The notes below the pieces were generated by a model. That model was not told where the DNA came from and did not search any database. It saw only the letters and a list, made by a program, of their open reading frames with translations. A stretch of 44,018 nucleotides of DNA from Bacillota bacterium. Lineage in GTDB: Bacteria > Bacillota > Clostridia > Acetivibrionales > DSM-1351. Both the position numbers and the translations under genes were made by a program. This document shows positions 14,487 to 22,890 of this stretch, one piece after another (the first letter of the stretch is position 1; the number at the start of each line of letters is the position of its first letter). Location of the stretch: assembly GCA_023397905.1 (NCBI GenBank), contig JAEWSZ010000207.1, positions 1-44,018 on the forward strand, written 5' to 3'.

Positions 14487-15152
14487 TTAATAGTTCCCTG
14501 TTTCCTGGTGTTTCAGAACTTTTATAATTGAACTGGTTCCCAGCCGGGAAGCGCCCAACTCAATAAAATCTTCAGCATTCTTTAAGGATTTGATTCCACC
14601 TGCCGCCTTTATGCGTACATTTTTTCCTATATTCTCATTGAACAGCTTTATATCCTCTCTCGTTGCTCCTCCGGACGAAAAGCCTGTGGAAGTTTTTATA
14701 AAATCCGCTTCTGCGTTTGTAACTGCCCTGCACATGGCGATCTTTTCCTTCTCAGTCAATAAACAGGTTTCAACAATAACTTTCAGAATCTTATCTCCCG
14801 CGGCTGCCTTCAACTTTTTTATCTCCTCCTCAACCGCCTGTGTATCCCCGGACTTTAAAAGTCCCAGATTGATTACCATATCAATCTCATCCGCACCATC
14901 CATGATGGCATTCCTCAGCTCCGCTACCTTTGTCCCGGTAGTATTATAACCGTTTGGGAAGCCAATTACAGTGCATATTGCCAGTTTGTTACCCACATAT
15001 TGTCTGGCCCGGACAACATAAGACGGCGGAATGCATACCGTTGCAACTCCATATTTTATTCCTTCATCGCAGAGATTTTTAATGTCCTGCCATGTTGCGG
15101 TTGTATCAAGCAAAGTGTGATCTATTGCAGCTAAAATTTTAACAATATCCAT
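14487..15152 (-). CDS. deoC: Deoxyribose-phosphate aldolase
   Basis: Cleaves 2-deoxyribose 5-phosphate to acetaldehyde and glyceraldehyde 3-phosphate through a Schiff base. The 221-residue class I aldolase TIM barrel has the catalytic lysine in ADFIKTSTGFSSGGAT (Lys153), a second conserved lysine in KVIVETCLL, and the phosphate-binding AAGGIKS. The ATG at 15152 has AGGAG upstream. It lies just downstream of a transporter terminator and upstream of pdp. The phosphopentomutase (deoB) expected to link the two is not in the window. No promoter of its own is obvious in the 35 bases after the terminator. Confidence 0.95.
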   Translation of the reverse strand: MDIVKILAAIDHTLLDTTATWQDIKNLCDEGIKYGVATVCIPPSYVVRARQYVGNKLAICTVIGFPNGYNTTGTKVAELRNAIMDGADEIDMVINLGLLKSGDTQAVEEEIKKLKAAAGDKILKVIVETCLLTEKEKIAMCRAVTNAEADFIKTSTGFSSGGATREDIKLFNENIGKNVRIKAAGGIKSLKNAEDFIELGASRLGTSSIIKVLKHQETGNY

Positions 15153-15186
15153 AACTAAAACGCTCCTAAAACCTATAGTATTTAAA

Positions 15187-15229
15187 AATTTAACTGCCTG
15201 ATGCTGAAGTCAGCACAGGCAGTTAAATT
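15187..15229 (-). terminator. Rho-independent terminator after the first binding-protein gene
   Basis: AATTTAACTGCCTG (15187-15200) pairs perfectly with CAGGCAGTTAAATT (15216-15229). An inner TGCTGA-AG-TCAGCA extends the stem past one bulged A. On the minus strand the stem is followed by TTTTT. It ends the transporter-1 operon; readthrough could feed deoC. Confidence 0.85.
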
Positions 15230-15247
15230 GCTCAATGCAATAACTTA

Positions 15248-16777
15248 TTACTTTGTTTGAAGCCAGGCATCAAATTGCTGCTGTTTTTCGGAAATGATTT
15301 TGTCAATACCGGCAGATTTCAATGCCGCAACATATTTGGGAAGCTGTGTAGTATAGTCGACACAACCATTGCTTATTGCTGAGTTATACTGATTCCTGAC
15401 ATTACTGCATGATGCCAATTCATTCTTGACAGAAGAACTGTCAAATAAGAAGCCGCAGGCCCCGGAAATTTTTGCCGATTTATTGAAGGCATCCAACTGG
15501 GTATAAAGATCAGGACTGTCGCCATTCCATATATATGTAGATAACTGGTTTCCAAATTCCCAACCCATATTCATATTGTAGCCGCTTGTTGTAGCAGTCA
15601 CGCCTGAAGGATAGTCAATTATACCTTTCGTATCAGTTTGAACATAATGCGTACCCTCAATGCCCCAACTCAAAAGATTGTTAATTTCCGGGCTTGTATA
15701 AGTGAGATTAAGGAACTTCATTGTTGCAACCTGATCTTTGCAGTTAATAGGAATAGACCAGACCACACTATCCACCCTTGAGGATGTGCTAAGCGCCTGC
15801 TGGAGCTGTACACATACTATATCCATACCGGCCGACCTTTTTGATTGAGCTTCAAATCCCGGTTTGAAGCTTGACAAGAATGAAAACAATTTTCCGCTTT
15901 TCATTATGGTAACGGCATAGTCCTGGTTTGTTGCAATGGATTTTAACGTGTATCCCTTAACATACCAATCTCTAAAGAGTTTTACATAATCTATATATTC
16001 CTGCTGTTCAAAGAGATTAACGATTTTATTATCGGTAGAGCTGTTCATTAAAACACCAAAATTATCGCCTAAATCATCATAGAAACCGACAGCACTTTCA
16101 ACCATTCCATTTGAATTACCTCCGGCTTCATTCATAGTCATAACCATATCCGGTTCACCGGCAGACACTTTTTCATAAATTGGGGTTAAATCTTCATAAG
16201 TCTTTATAGTACTTGTATCAATATTATATTTTTCAAGCAAGTCCTTTCTGAAGGTCACGGCATAGCCGGCAGCCATATCCCGTAAATTGGGAACCCCATA
16301 TAATTTGCCATTAATTCTAACGCTATTTACATATGTTTGTCCAAGGACTTCAGTAATCCCGGTTCCATAGTTTTTAAGCAAATCATCAATTGCAACCAAC
16401 TGGCCTTTTGCCACATCGGTGGTCAGCTCGCCATCCCATGAAAAAACAGGTCTTAGATCCAATTTTTCACCACTGGCAAGCATCAATGTCATTTGCTGCA
16501 ACCATGAACCTATACTTATACAAAGTGGGTCAACCTTAACATTGGCTTTTTTCACCTCTGGCAAAGCGTTAATAGCATCTGCTACCAGATTCATATCTTT
16601 CGGAACCGTCTGAGCCATGATCGCCATTTTTATTGTGTACGGTTCCCCAGATACTGTATTACTGCCGCTTTCTGAAGCAGTTGACGAGGTACTGCTGTTT
16701 CCCGCCGATCCACACGCTGTTAATACAAGCAGCAGAACTAATACGAGTGAAACAATAACTACTGATAACCTTTTCAT
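15248..16777 (-). CDS. Extracellular sugar-binding lipoprotein, transporter 1 (DUF3502-type C-terminus)
   Basis: A substrate-binding protein of a CUT1 ABC importer, tethered outside the membrane. The lipobox is LTAC with Cys22, followed by a Ser/Thr-rich linker. The 509-residue body is a family-1 solute-binding fold. Its C-terminal part (GACGFLFDSSSVKNE through GIDKIISEKQQQFDAW) resembles the DUF3502 domain common in clostridial oligosaccharide binding proteins. The ATG at 16777 has GGGAGG upstream. It is the last gene of a permease-permease-binding protein operon and is followed by a strong terminator. The ligand is unknown. The divergent dehydrogenase/isomerase pair suggests a sugar or cyclitol derivative. 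Confidence 0.87.
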   Translation of the reverse strand: MKRLSVVIVSLVLVLLLVLTACGSAGNSSTSSTASESGSNTVSGEPYTIKMAIMAQTVPKDMNLVADAINALPEVKKANVKVDPLCISIGSWLQQMTLMLASGEKLDLRPVFSWDGELTTDVAKGQLVAIDDLLKNYGTGITEVLGQTYVNSVRINGKLYGVPNLRDMAAGYAVTFRKDLLEKYNIDTSTIKTYEDLTPIYEKVSAGEPDMVMTMNEAGGNSNGMVESAVGFYDDLGDNFGVLMNSSTDNKIVNLFEQQEYIDYVKLFRDWYVKGYTLKSIATNQDYAVTIMKSGKLFSFLSSFKPGFEAQSKRSAGMDIVCVQLQQALSTSSRVDSVVWSIPINCKDQVATMKFLNLTYTSPEINNLLSWGIEGTHYVQTDTKGIIDYPSGVTATTSGYNMNMGWEFGNQLSTYIWNGDSPDLYTQLDAFNKSAKISGACGFLFDSSSVKNELASCSNVRNQYNSAISNGCVDYTTQLPKYVAALKSAGIDKIISEKQQQFDAWLQTK

Positions 16778-16875
16778 TTACTTACCTCCCTGTTTTTATT
16801 AATAATTTCTGGTCTATGTTATAAAGTGTGTTTAACACACCTTTAACAAACACTTTTTTGACTGCTATTTTCTTA

Positions 16876-17760
16876 TTATTCCTTTACAGCCCCCATAACG
16901 ATACCTTTTACAAAATACTTCTGGAAAAACGGGTAAGCAAACAGAATAGGTACCAAACCTATTACGGCAATTGCCATACGTACTGTTTCACCTGGAATTT
17001 TAGAGGTATCAATATGGCTTGATGCGGTACTGTTCTGAAGCAAAAATTGTATGCTCAACAGTATCTGGTTCAATACGTTCTGCAGACTGAACAGGTTTGT
17101 ATCAGTCAAGTAAATAAGACCATTGTACCAATCGTTCCAATAACCCACGCCAACGAATAATCCCAGAGTTGCCATTATGGGCAGCGAAAGCGGAAGGATT
17201 ATTTTTATGTATATGGTAAACTCGCCTGCCCCGTCAATATTGGCGGATTCAATAATGGCCGTGGGAATATCCGTTATGAAAAAGGTCCTGGCCAGCAAGA
17301 CATTAAATCCGTTCATTAGCAGCCAGGGGATAATCAATGCAAGTATGCTGTTTTTTATCCCCAAAATCTGTGCATATAATATATAAGTTGGAACAAGTCC
17401 CCCGTTAAACAGCATTGTAAAGAAGACGAAAAACGTTAAATATTTATTACCTGGCAAATCCTTTCTGGAAAGGGTATATGCAAGCATAGTTGTCATAAAC
17501 AGACTAATAGTAGTTCCGACAACGGTAATAAAAATGGTAATAAAATATGCGTGAAAAATATACCCTGCCTGATTCATTAAATATGCATAAGCATCAATAC
17601 TGAATTTCTCAGGTATAAATGAATATCCATGTCTGATAACATACAGGTTATCAGAGAAAGAAGAACTAATGAGAAGCACCAGGGGTACTATGCATATAAT
17701 CGAAAAGATCATCATAAAAATATTCAATATAATTTGATGTTTTAAATTTTTCGAATTCAT
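16876..17760 (-). CDS. CUT1 ABC transporter permease, LplC/MalG-like, transporter 1
   Basis: The second integral membrane subunit of transporter 1. Its 294 residues have about six hydrophobic helices and the cytoplasmic EAA loop (ESANIDGAGEFTIYIKIILPLS, roughly residues 168-190) that contacts the ATPase. It ends with PFFQKYFVKGIVMGAVKE, the LplC/YtcP-type C-terminus. The ATG at 17760 follows AGGAAGGA. It lies between the other permease (35 bases upstream) and the binding protein. No ATPase gene is present, so a shared MsmX-type ATPase encoded elsewhere is expected. Confidence 0.9.
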   Translation of the reverse strand: MNSKNLKHQIILNIFMMIFSIICIVPLVLLISSSFSDNLYVIRHGYSFIPEKFSIDAYAYLMNQAGYIFHAYFITIFITVVGTTISLFMTTMLAYTLSRKDLPGNKYLTFFVFFTMLFNGGLVPTYILYAQILGIKNSILALIIPWLLMNGFNVLLARTFFITDIPTAIIESANIDGAGEFTIYIKIILPLSLPIMATLGLFVGVGYWNDWYNGLIYLTDTNLFSLQNVLNQILLSIQFLLQNSTASSHIDTSKIPGETVRMAIAVIGLVPILFAYPFFQKYFVKGIVMGAVKE

Positions 17761-17795
17761 TGATTTACTATCCTTCCTGTTATTTTAAATTTAAC

Positions 17796-18728
17796 TTACA
17801 GAATTGCGTTTTGGGGACTTATTTTTCTAATAATCAAATTGGATAGCATTACTAGTACAAAACCTACAAGTGACTGGTATAATCCTGCGGCAGAGGACAT
17901 TCCTATATCGCCTATTTTAAGCAGAGCCCTATACACATAAGTATCTATTACATTCGTTGTTTCAAAAAGCGCTCCTGAGTTCATGGGAACCTGATAGAAC
18001 AGTCCGAAGTCCGAGTAGAATATTCTCCCTATGCTGAGAAGTACCATTAAAATAACTACAGGCTTAATGGACGGCAGAGTTATTTTGGTGATTTGCTGCC
18101 ATTTTGTCGCTCCATCCAGATTGGCGGACTCATAATAATCTTTGCTGATTCCTACAATAGTTGCAAGATAAATAACACAGTAAAATCCCACGCTTTTCCA
18201 GAGATTTACAACAAGCAATATTATCGGCCAATACCGAGGCTCAGAATACCATGATATATCTTGTATACCAAGTACCGGTAATATGCTCTTATTCACAAAG
18301 CCGGTATCCGGGCTCAATCCTGCATAGACCAGGTATCCTACAATTACCATAGAAACCATATAAGGCAATAAAATAACCGTCTGATGTATACGGGAAAAAA
18401 CTTTGCTTTTAATTTCATTCAGAAGTATTGCGATCGCAATGGCAGCTATAGTATTGATGATAATGAAGCCAATATTGTACAATAAAGTATTTCGTGTTAT
18501 TACAAATGCATCCCTTGTTGCAAACAAATATTTGAAGTTGCTTAACCCAACCCAGGGACTTTTAAAGATACCGACAGAGTAATTCACATTTTTAAAGGCA
18601 ATAAATACTCCCAGCATTGGCAGGTAATTATTAATTAAAAGATACAGAATACCCGGAAGTGCCATGGCATAAAGTGGCAGAAAACGCTTTATGCTTTTCT
18701 TCTTATTAATCTTAGTCAGTTGTATCAT
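17796..18728 (-). CDS. CUT1 ABC transporter permease, LplB/MalF-like, transporter 1
   Basis: The first integral membrane subunit of transporter 1, 310 residues with about six membrane helices. Typical LplB/YteP signatures are YLLINNYLPMLGVFIAFKN and KSPWVGLSNFKYLF near the N-terminus, and the EAA loop YESANLDGATKWQQITKITLPS. The ATG at 18728 has GAGGGAAGGG upstream. It leads the transporter-1 operon and is divergent from the Gfo/Idh/MocA gene across a 245-base region. The ligand is unknown. Confidence 0.9.
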   Translation of the reverse strand: MIQLTKINKKKSIKRFLPLYAMALPGILYLLINNYLPMLGVFIAFKNVNYSVGIFKSPWVGLSNFKYLFATRDAFVITRNTLLYNIGFIIINTIAAIAIAILLNEIKSKVFSRIHQTVILLPYMVSMVIVGYLVYAGLSPDTGFVNKSILPVLGIQDISWYSEPRYWPIILLVVNLWKSVGFYCVIYLATIVGISKDYYESANLDGATKWQQITKITLPSIKPVVILMVLLSIGRIFYSDFGLFYQVPMNSGALFETTNVIDTYVYRALLKIGDIGMSSAAGLYQSLVGFVLVMLSNLIIRKISPQNAIL

Positions 18729-18813
18729 GCAAACCCTTCCCTCATGTGTTTTGAGAAGATTATATATTATGACCCGGTACCCGCACTACTCTGATTCCAA
18801 CTTTTCATAAACG

Positions 18814-18867
18814 TTTTTTCGACCTGTGGAGTTTTATTGGACTATTATCTTTAAAGAAGTCGAAAAA
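18814..18867. repeat. Inverted repeat in the divergent promoter region
   Basis: TTTTTTCGAC (18814-18823) and GTCGAAAAA (18859-18867), about 35 bases apart, lie between the divergently transcribed transporter 1 and dehydrogenase genes. They could be paired half-sites for a regulator controlling both units. Confidence 0.35.
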
Positions 18868-18888
18868 GTGTTAGTCATTGGTTTATAT

Positions 18889-18917
18889 TTGAGTATCGCA
18901 GTTTTTTTTATTAATAT
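18889..18917 (+). promoter_or_regulatory. Possible promoter of the dehydrogenase-isomerase operon
   Basis: -35 TTGAGT (18889-18894) and -10 TAATAT (18912-18917), spaced 17 bases, 57 bases before the start codon. Found by eye in a very AT-rich region, so chance matches are likely. Confidence 0.35.
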
Positions 18918-18973
18918 AAAATTTCTAATGTATTAAGATAAAATTTTAATTTATAAATGTAGGAGGCGTTATA

Positions 18974-20080
18974 ATGGTAAATGGTAAATTCCAGATCGGA
19001 ATAATCGGCTGTGGCGGTATCGCAAACCAAAAGCATTTTCCGGCACTTACAAGCCTTAAAAATTATTGTGATTTAGTCGCTTTTTGCGACATAATTCCTG
19101 AGCGTGCGGAAAAAGCCGCCAGGGAATTCGGTATTCCTGATGCCAAAGTCACAACTGACTACCGTGAGCTGCTGAGAGACGGAACTATTGATGAAGTACA
19201 TGTGCTGACCCCTAATAAATCCCATTCAGAAATTACCGTAGCAGCATTGGAAGCCGGCAAACATGTAATGTGTGAAAAACCCATGGCTATAAATTCTATT
19301 GAAGCAAAGAAAATGCTCGATGCCGCGAAGCGCAGCGGAAAAAAACTTACAATTGGCTATCAGAACCGCTTTCGCAGGGACAGCCAGTATCTTCACAGCA
19401 TCTGTAAAAAAGGCGAGCTCGGTGAAATATATATGGCAAAAGCTCATGCCATACGCCGGAAAGGAGTACCTACCTGGGGTGTATTCATGGATAAGGATAA
19501 ACAGGGAGGCGGCCCTTTAATTGACATTGGTACCCATGCTCTTGACCTCACACTTTGGTGCATGAATAATTATAAGCCAAAACAGGTGCTGGGAAGCACG
19601 TATCAGAAGCTGAGGGACCAGGTTGACGGAAATCTGTTCGGACCATGGAAACCTGAGGAGTATATGGTTGAAGATTCAGCATTTGGTTTTATTAAAATGG
19701 AAAACGGAGCCTCCATATTCCTTGAAGCGTCCTGGATTCTCAATACTGCCGAGTCAAAGGAAGCAAAGACTACTCTTCACGGTACGCTTGCAGGTGCGGA
19801 AATGTTTGGGAACTCCTACCTTGGCACCGGCAATGCAGGTATCCGGGTAAGTACAGCAAAGGACGGTGAACTGATTGATACTGAAACCATCCCGGGTGGC
19901 GCAGTGGCATATTTTGACGGAGTAGCTTTAAATGATGCCAGCATTGAAGCAAAACAATGGTTTGAGGCGATTCTCTATGACAGAGAGCCGGTTGTGCTGC
20001 CTGAGCAGGCCTTTGTGGTGACCCAGATACTGGAGGCCATTTACGAATCCTCAAGAACAGGAAAAATTATTGAGTTTTAA
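18974..20080 (+). CDS. Gfo/Idh/MocA-family sugar/cyclitol dehydrogenase
   Basis: An NAD(P)-dependent oxidoreductase of 368 residues. The Rossmann loop is GIIGCGGIANQKHF. The family EKPMAINS motif with its conserved Lys is near residue 97, and the second domain has GGGPLIDIGTHALDLTLW. It oxidises or reduces a hydroxyl of a sugar, glycoside or cyclitol; the substrate cannot be read from the sequence. AGGAGG precedes the ATG at 18974. It is followed 34 bases later by a TIM-barrel isomerase, and is divergent from transporter 1. The pair resembles the IolG/IolE combination in architecture and may process the substrate imported by transporter 1. Confidence 0.85.
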   Translation: MVNGKFQIGIIGCGGIANQKHFPALTSLKNYCDLVAFCDIIPERAEKAAREFGIPDAKVTTDYRELLRDGTIDEVHVLTPNKSHSEITVAALEAGKHVMCEKPMAINSIEAKKMLDAAKRSGKKLTIGYQNRFRRDSQYLHSICKKGELGEIYMAKAHAIRRKGVPTWGVFMDKDKQGGGPLIDIGTHALDLTLWCMNNYKPKQVLGSTYQKLRDQVDGNLFGPWKPEEYMVEDSAFGFIKMENGASIFLEASWILNTAESKEAKTTLHGTLAGAEMFGNSYLGTGNAGIRVSTAKDGELIDTETIPGGAVAYFDGVALNDASIEAKQWFEAILYDREPVVLPEQAFVVTQILEAIYESSRTGKIIEF

Positions 20081-20114
20081 TGATCTATCAAAATTTTTAT
20101 AAGGAGGAGTTATA

Positions 20115-20978
20115 ATGAAAGTTGGCGTACAACTTTATTCGGTCAGGAATTCTATGGCAATAAGCCCGTTAGCTACCATTGAAAAGGTAATAAAGACAGG
20201 ATATAAATATATTGAGTTGGCAAATCACAACGCTGAAAACGATCCAGGGTGCGGCTTCCCGGTAGATGCAGCCGAACTGAGGCTGCTGCTCAATACCTAT
20301 GGAGCAAAAGTAGTTAATTCACATCTTTCACCTATTAACGAAAAAGTAGCAGCGCAGGCAATCAAAAATATTATAAGGTTCCATAAGGAAATAGGTAACA
20401 ACAGTCTGACTGTTGCAATGGACTTTTTCTTCAGCAAAGACGATATTATGAAAAAATGTGAATTGTATAATAAAATCGGAAAAACCTGCAAAGAAGAAGG
20501 CATAGATTTTCTTTATCACAATCATTTTCATGAATTCCAAAAGTTTGACGGCAAAACGATTCTTGATTCTATTGCTGAAAATACTAATCCGGAATATGTT
20601 AAATTTGAAATTGATACCTACTGGACAATGCGCGGAGGGCAAAATCCTGTGGATGTAATTAAAAAATTCGGAAACAGGATAAAGTTAATTCACCAGAAGG
20701 ATTTCCCAAAAGACTCCGGTGAAACAGTTGATTTGCTTTCAAAAACAGACCCACAAAGCAAAATAGACATGGATGTATTCGTGGAACTGGTGAATCCCTC
20801 CAGCTTCACAGAGATCGGAACGGGAATAATGGATATCCAGTCAATTATCACTGCTGCCAATGAAAGTAAAATAGAATATATTATTCTTGAACAGGATCAT
20901 TCAAGGAACATGGAATTTCAAAGCCTGCAAATCAGTATGGACAGTTTTAAGAAATATTCGGGAATAGCATTTGAATAA
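20115..20978 (+). CDS. Sugar phosphate isomerase/epimerase-like TIM-barrel protein
   Basis: A 287-residue member of the xylose isomerase-like/AP endonuclease 2 superfamily, which also includes IolE, IolI and hydroxypyruvate isomerases. Features are the N-terminal MKVGVQLYSVRN strand, the DFLYHNHFHEF metal-site histidines, the KFEIDTYWTMRGGQNP segment and NRIKLIHQKDFP near the active site, with EQD toward the end. The ATG at 20115 has AAGGAGG. It is co-transcribed with the dehydrogenase upstream. A role as isomerase, epimerase or dehydratase on the oxidised product is plausible; the exact reaction is unknown. Confidence 0.8.
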   Translation: MKVGVQLYSVRNSMAISPLATIEKVIKTGYKYIELANHNAENDPGCGFPVDAAELRLLLNTYGAKVVNSHLSPINEKVAAQAIKNIIRFHKEIGNNSLTVAMDFFFSKDDIMKKCELYNKIGKTCKEEGIDFLYHNHFHEFQKFDGKTILDSIAENTNPEYVKFEIDTYWTMRGGQNPVDVIKKFGNRIKLIHQKDFPKDSGETVDLLSKTDPQSKIDMDVFVELVNPSSFTEIGTGIMDIQSIITAANESKIEYIILEQDHSRNMEFQSLQISMDSFKKYSGIAFE

Positions 20979-21001
20979 AGCCTGACAAAGGCTATCTTTA
21001 G

Positions 21002-21048
21002 AATTGGAATTAGCTAGAAATACAGTGTATATTTAGCTAATTCCAATT
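21002..21048. terminator. 15-bp inverted repeat, probable terminator of the dehydrogenase-isomerase operon
   Basis: AATTGGAATTAGCTA (21002-21016) pairs perfectly with TAGCTAATTCCAATT (21034-21048) around a 17-base loop, 24 bases after the stop codon. The stem is AT-rich and lacks a good T-tract, so an operator or leader element for the kinase gene downstream is an alternative. Confidence 0.45.
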
Positions 21049-21114
21049 ATTAGCTTTGACTAATAATATCTGCTATGCTATGCTTAAAACATTTAATTTC
21101 CCTAAAATAAATAA

Positions 21115-22890
21115 ATGAAAAGAGAGAATACCGGCATGAGAAAACAAAGGTTTAGCTTGCCATACAACTCTATCCGTTTTAAAATTTTTGTTCCTATCCT
21201 TTTAGCTATGTTTCCCTTGTTTTTTTCTGTTTTTTATTACAATTTTTATGTAAATAAGGTTCTGCATAATCAGGTTGCGGAATCAAATAAAAACCTTCTG
21301 GCTATTTCCATGAATCATCTGGATAATAAGCTTCAGATAGTCCAGACTTATTTGAGCGATACCGCCTCGTTAAATACGGACGTCATTTCACTTCAAAACC
21401 CCACAAACACCAGCGAAAGTCTCTATACGGATATCCGGATCAAAAACAAACTTATATCTGATATGTCCATGTTCAAACCAATCAGCTGTTTATTTGTCTA
21501 CAATATTGATACAAGCAATTTTATATCTGCCTTTGACAATGATATGAACTACACTGAAGCAGAAATGTTAACAACATACTTTATTGAAACTATTAACCGG
21601 CAGGCGGCGGCAGCTCCTGAATTATCTTCCGGCTGGAGTGTGGGAAAAGCCGGCCAAAACTATTATGTGTACAGGATTATCCATATTTTAAATGTTTATG
21701 TAGGCGCTTGCTTTAATGTTAAGACTTTTATCGGTCAGTTGGATTACCCCAGCAGAATGAAAGATGTTACACTTCTGCTTCTTGATGAAAATAGAAAGCC
21801 TACCTCCGTAATCGACCTGATCACCAAAAATAATATTGATTTTTCCGAAGATTTCACCCACTATTACATATCCGGTGATACAGACCGGTATCTTGTGTTA
21901 GGCAATGAATCCAAGCAGGGCAAATTCAGCCTTGTAGCACTTATTCCGGATAAGGCCATACTGGAAAACATTCCGTTTGTCCAAGCGCTTATCTATAGCA
22001 TCATCATTTTTTCCTTTATATGTTTGACCCTAAGTATCTTTTATCTGCGAAGGATTGTCATATATCCTCTTAACAAGCTGATCAAGACCATGAAGGTCAT
22101 CCGCGAAGGAAATATTGACACCAGAATAGCCCCGCTCCGGACATCTTACGAGTTTATTCTTGTCAATACCACATTCAATAATATGATGGACCAAATCAAA
22201 CAACTTAAAATAGATATTTATGAAGAACAGGTTTTGCAGCAGAAAGAAGAACTTCGCAGACTGCAGCTGGAAATCAATCCTCACTTTTTTTTGAATTCAC
22301 TTAATATAGTATACAATCTTGCTGAAGCAAAGGATTATACATTAATTAAAGAAATGACACTTTGCCTGTTAAAATATTTCCGATTTATTTTTTATAGTGA
22401 CAGGAACCGCATTACATTAAAAGAAGAATTGGAACATGTCCAAAACTATATGCGAATTCAGGAACTCAGATATCCCGAGTCCTTCCAGTACGTTATTGAT
22501 GCACCCGACACTCTTATGGACTGTCTTGTTCCTCCGCTGATACTTCAAACTTTCGTAGAAAATACCAATAAATATGCTTTCAGCCTGGATGAATTTAACA
22601 TATTGACAATACAAATTTCTCAAGAAAATAACAACGATAAACCCTTTATAAAAATAGTTATAAAAAATACGGGTAAACATATTGAAACAAATATTTTAAA
22701 TCTAATAAACAGCGGCAGCAAAATCATAGATCAAAATGGCGATATACATACCGGGATCTGGAATCTTCAAAACAGATTAAGATTAATCTATGCAGGAGAC
22801 AGCAGTATTATAGTAAAAAATTTGCCGCCTAAGGGGGTTTCGGCAGAGATTATTATACCCTTACATGTGAAAGGAGAAGATGATCTTTAA
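21115..22890 (+). CDS. YesM-type sensor histidine kinase
   Basis: A membrane sensor kinase that phosphorylates the response regulator encoded next to it. It has an N-terminal helix, a roughly 250-residue extracellular sensor region, a second helix (IYSIIIFSFICLTLSIFYL), HAMP, a His_kinase domain with INPHFFLNSLN (His390 counted from the ATG at 21115) and a C-terminal HATPase. The first ATG lacks a box; ATG 21136 behind AGAGAG may be the true start, leaving 584 residues. The stop overlaps the regulator's ATG by one base (TAATG). The neighbouring importer suggests it senses an extracellular carbohydrate. Confidence 0.88.
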   Translation: MKRENTGMRKQRFSLPYNSIRFKIFVPILLAMFPLFFSVFYYNFYVNKVLHNQVAESNKNLLAISMNHLDNKLQIVQTYLSDTASLNTDVISLQNPTNTSESLYTDIRIKNKLISDMSMFKPISCLFVYNIDTSNFISAFDNDMNYTEAEMLTTYFIETINRQAAAAPELSSGWSVGKAGQNYYVYRIIHILNVYVGACFNVKTFIGQLDYPSRMKDVTLLLLDENRKPTSVIDLITKNNIDFSEDFTHYYISGDTDRYLVLGNESKQGKFSLVALIPDKAILENIPFVQALIYSIIIFSFICLTLSIFYLRRIVIYPLNKLIKTMKVIREGNIDTRIAPLRTSYEFILVNTTFNNMMDQIKQLKIDIYEEQVLQQKEELRRLQLEINPHFFLNSLNIVYNLAEAKDYTLIKEMTLCLLKYFRFIFYSDRNRITLKEELEHVQNYMRIQELRYPESFQYVIDAPDTLMDCLVPPLILQTFVENTNKYAFSLDEFNILTIQISQENNNDKPFIKIVIKNTGKHIETNILNLINSGSKIIDQNGDIHTGIWNLQNRLRLIYAGDSSIIVKNLPPKGVSAEIIIPLHVKGEDDL

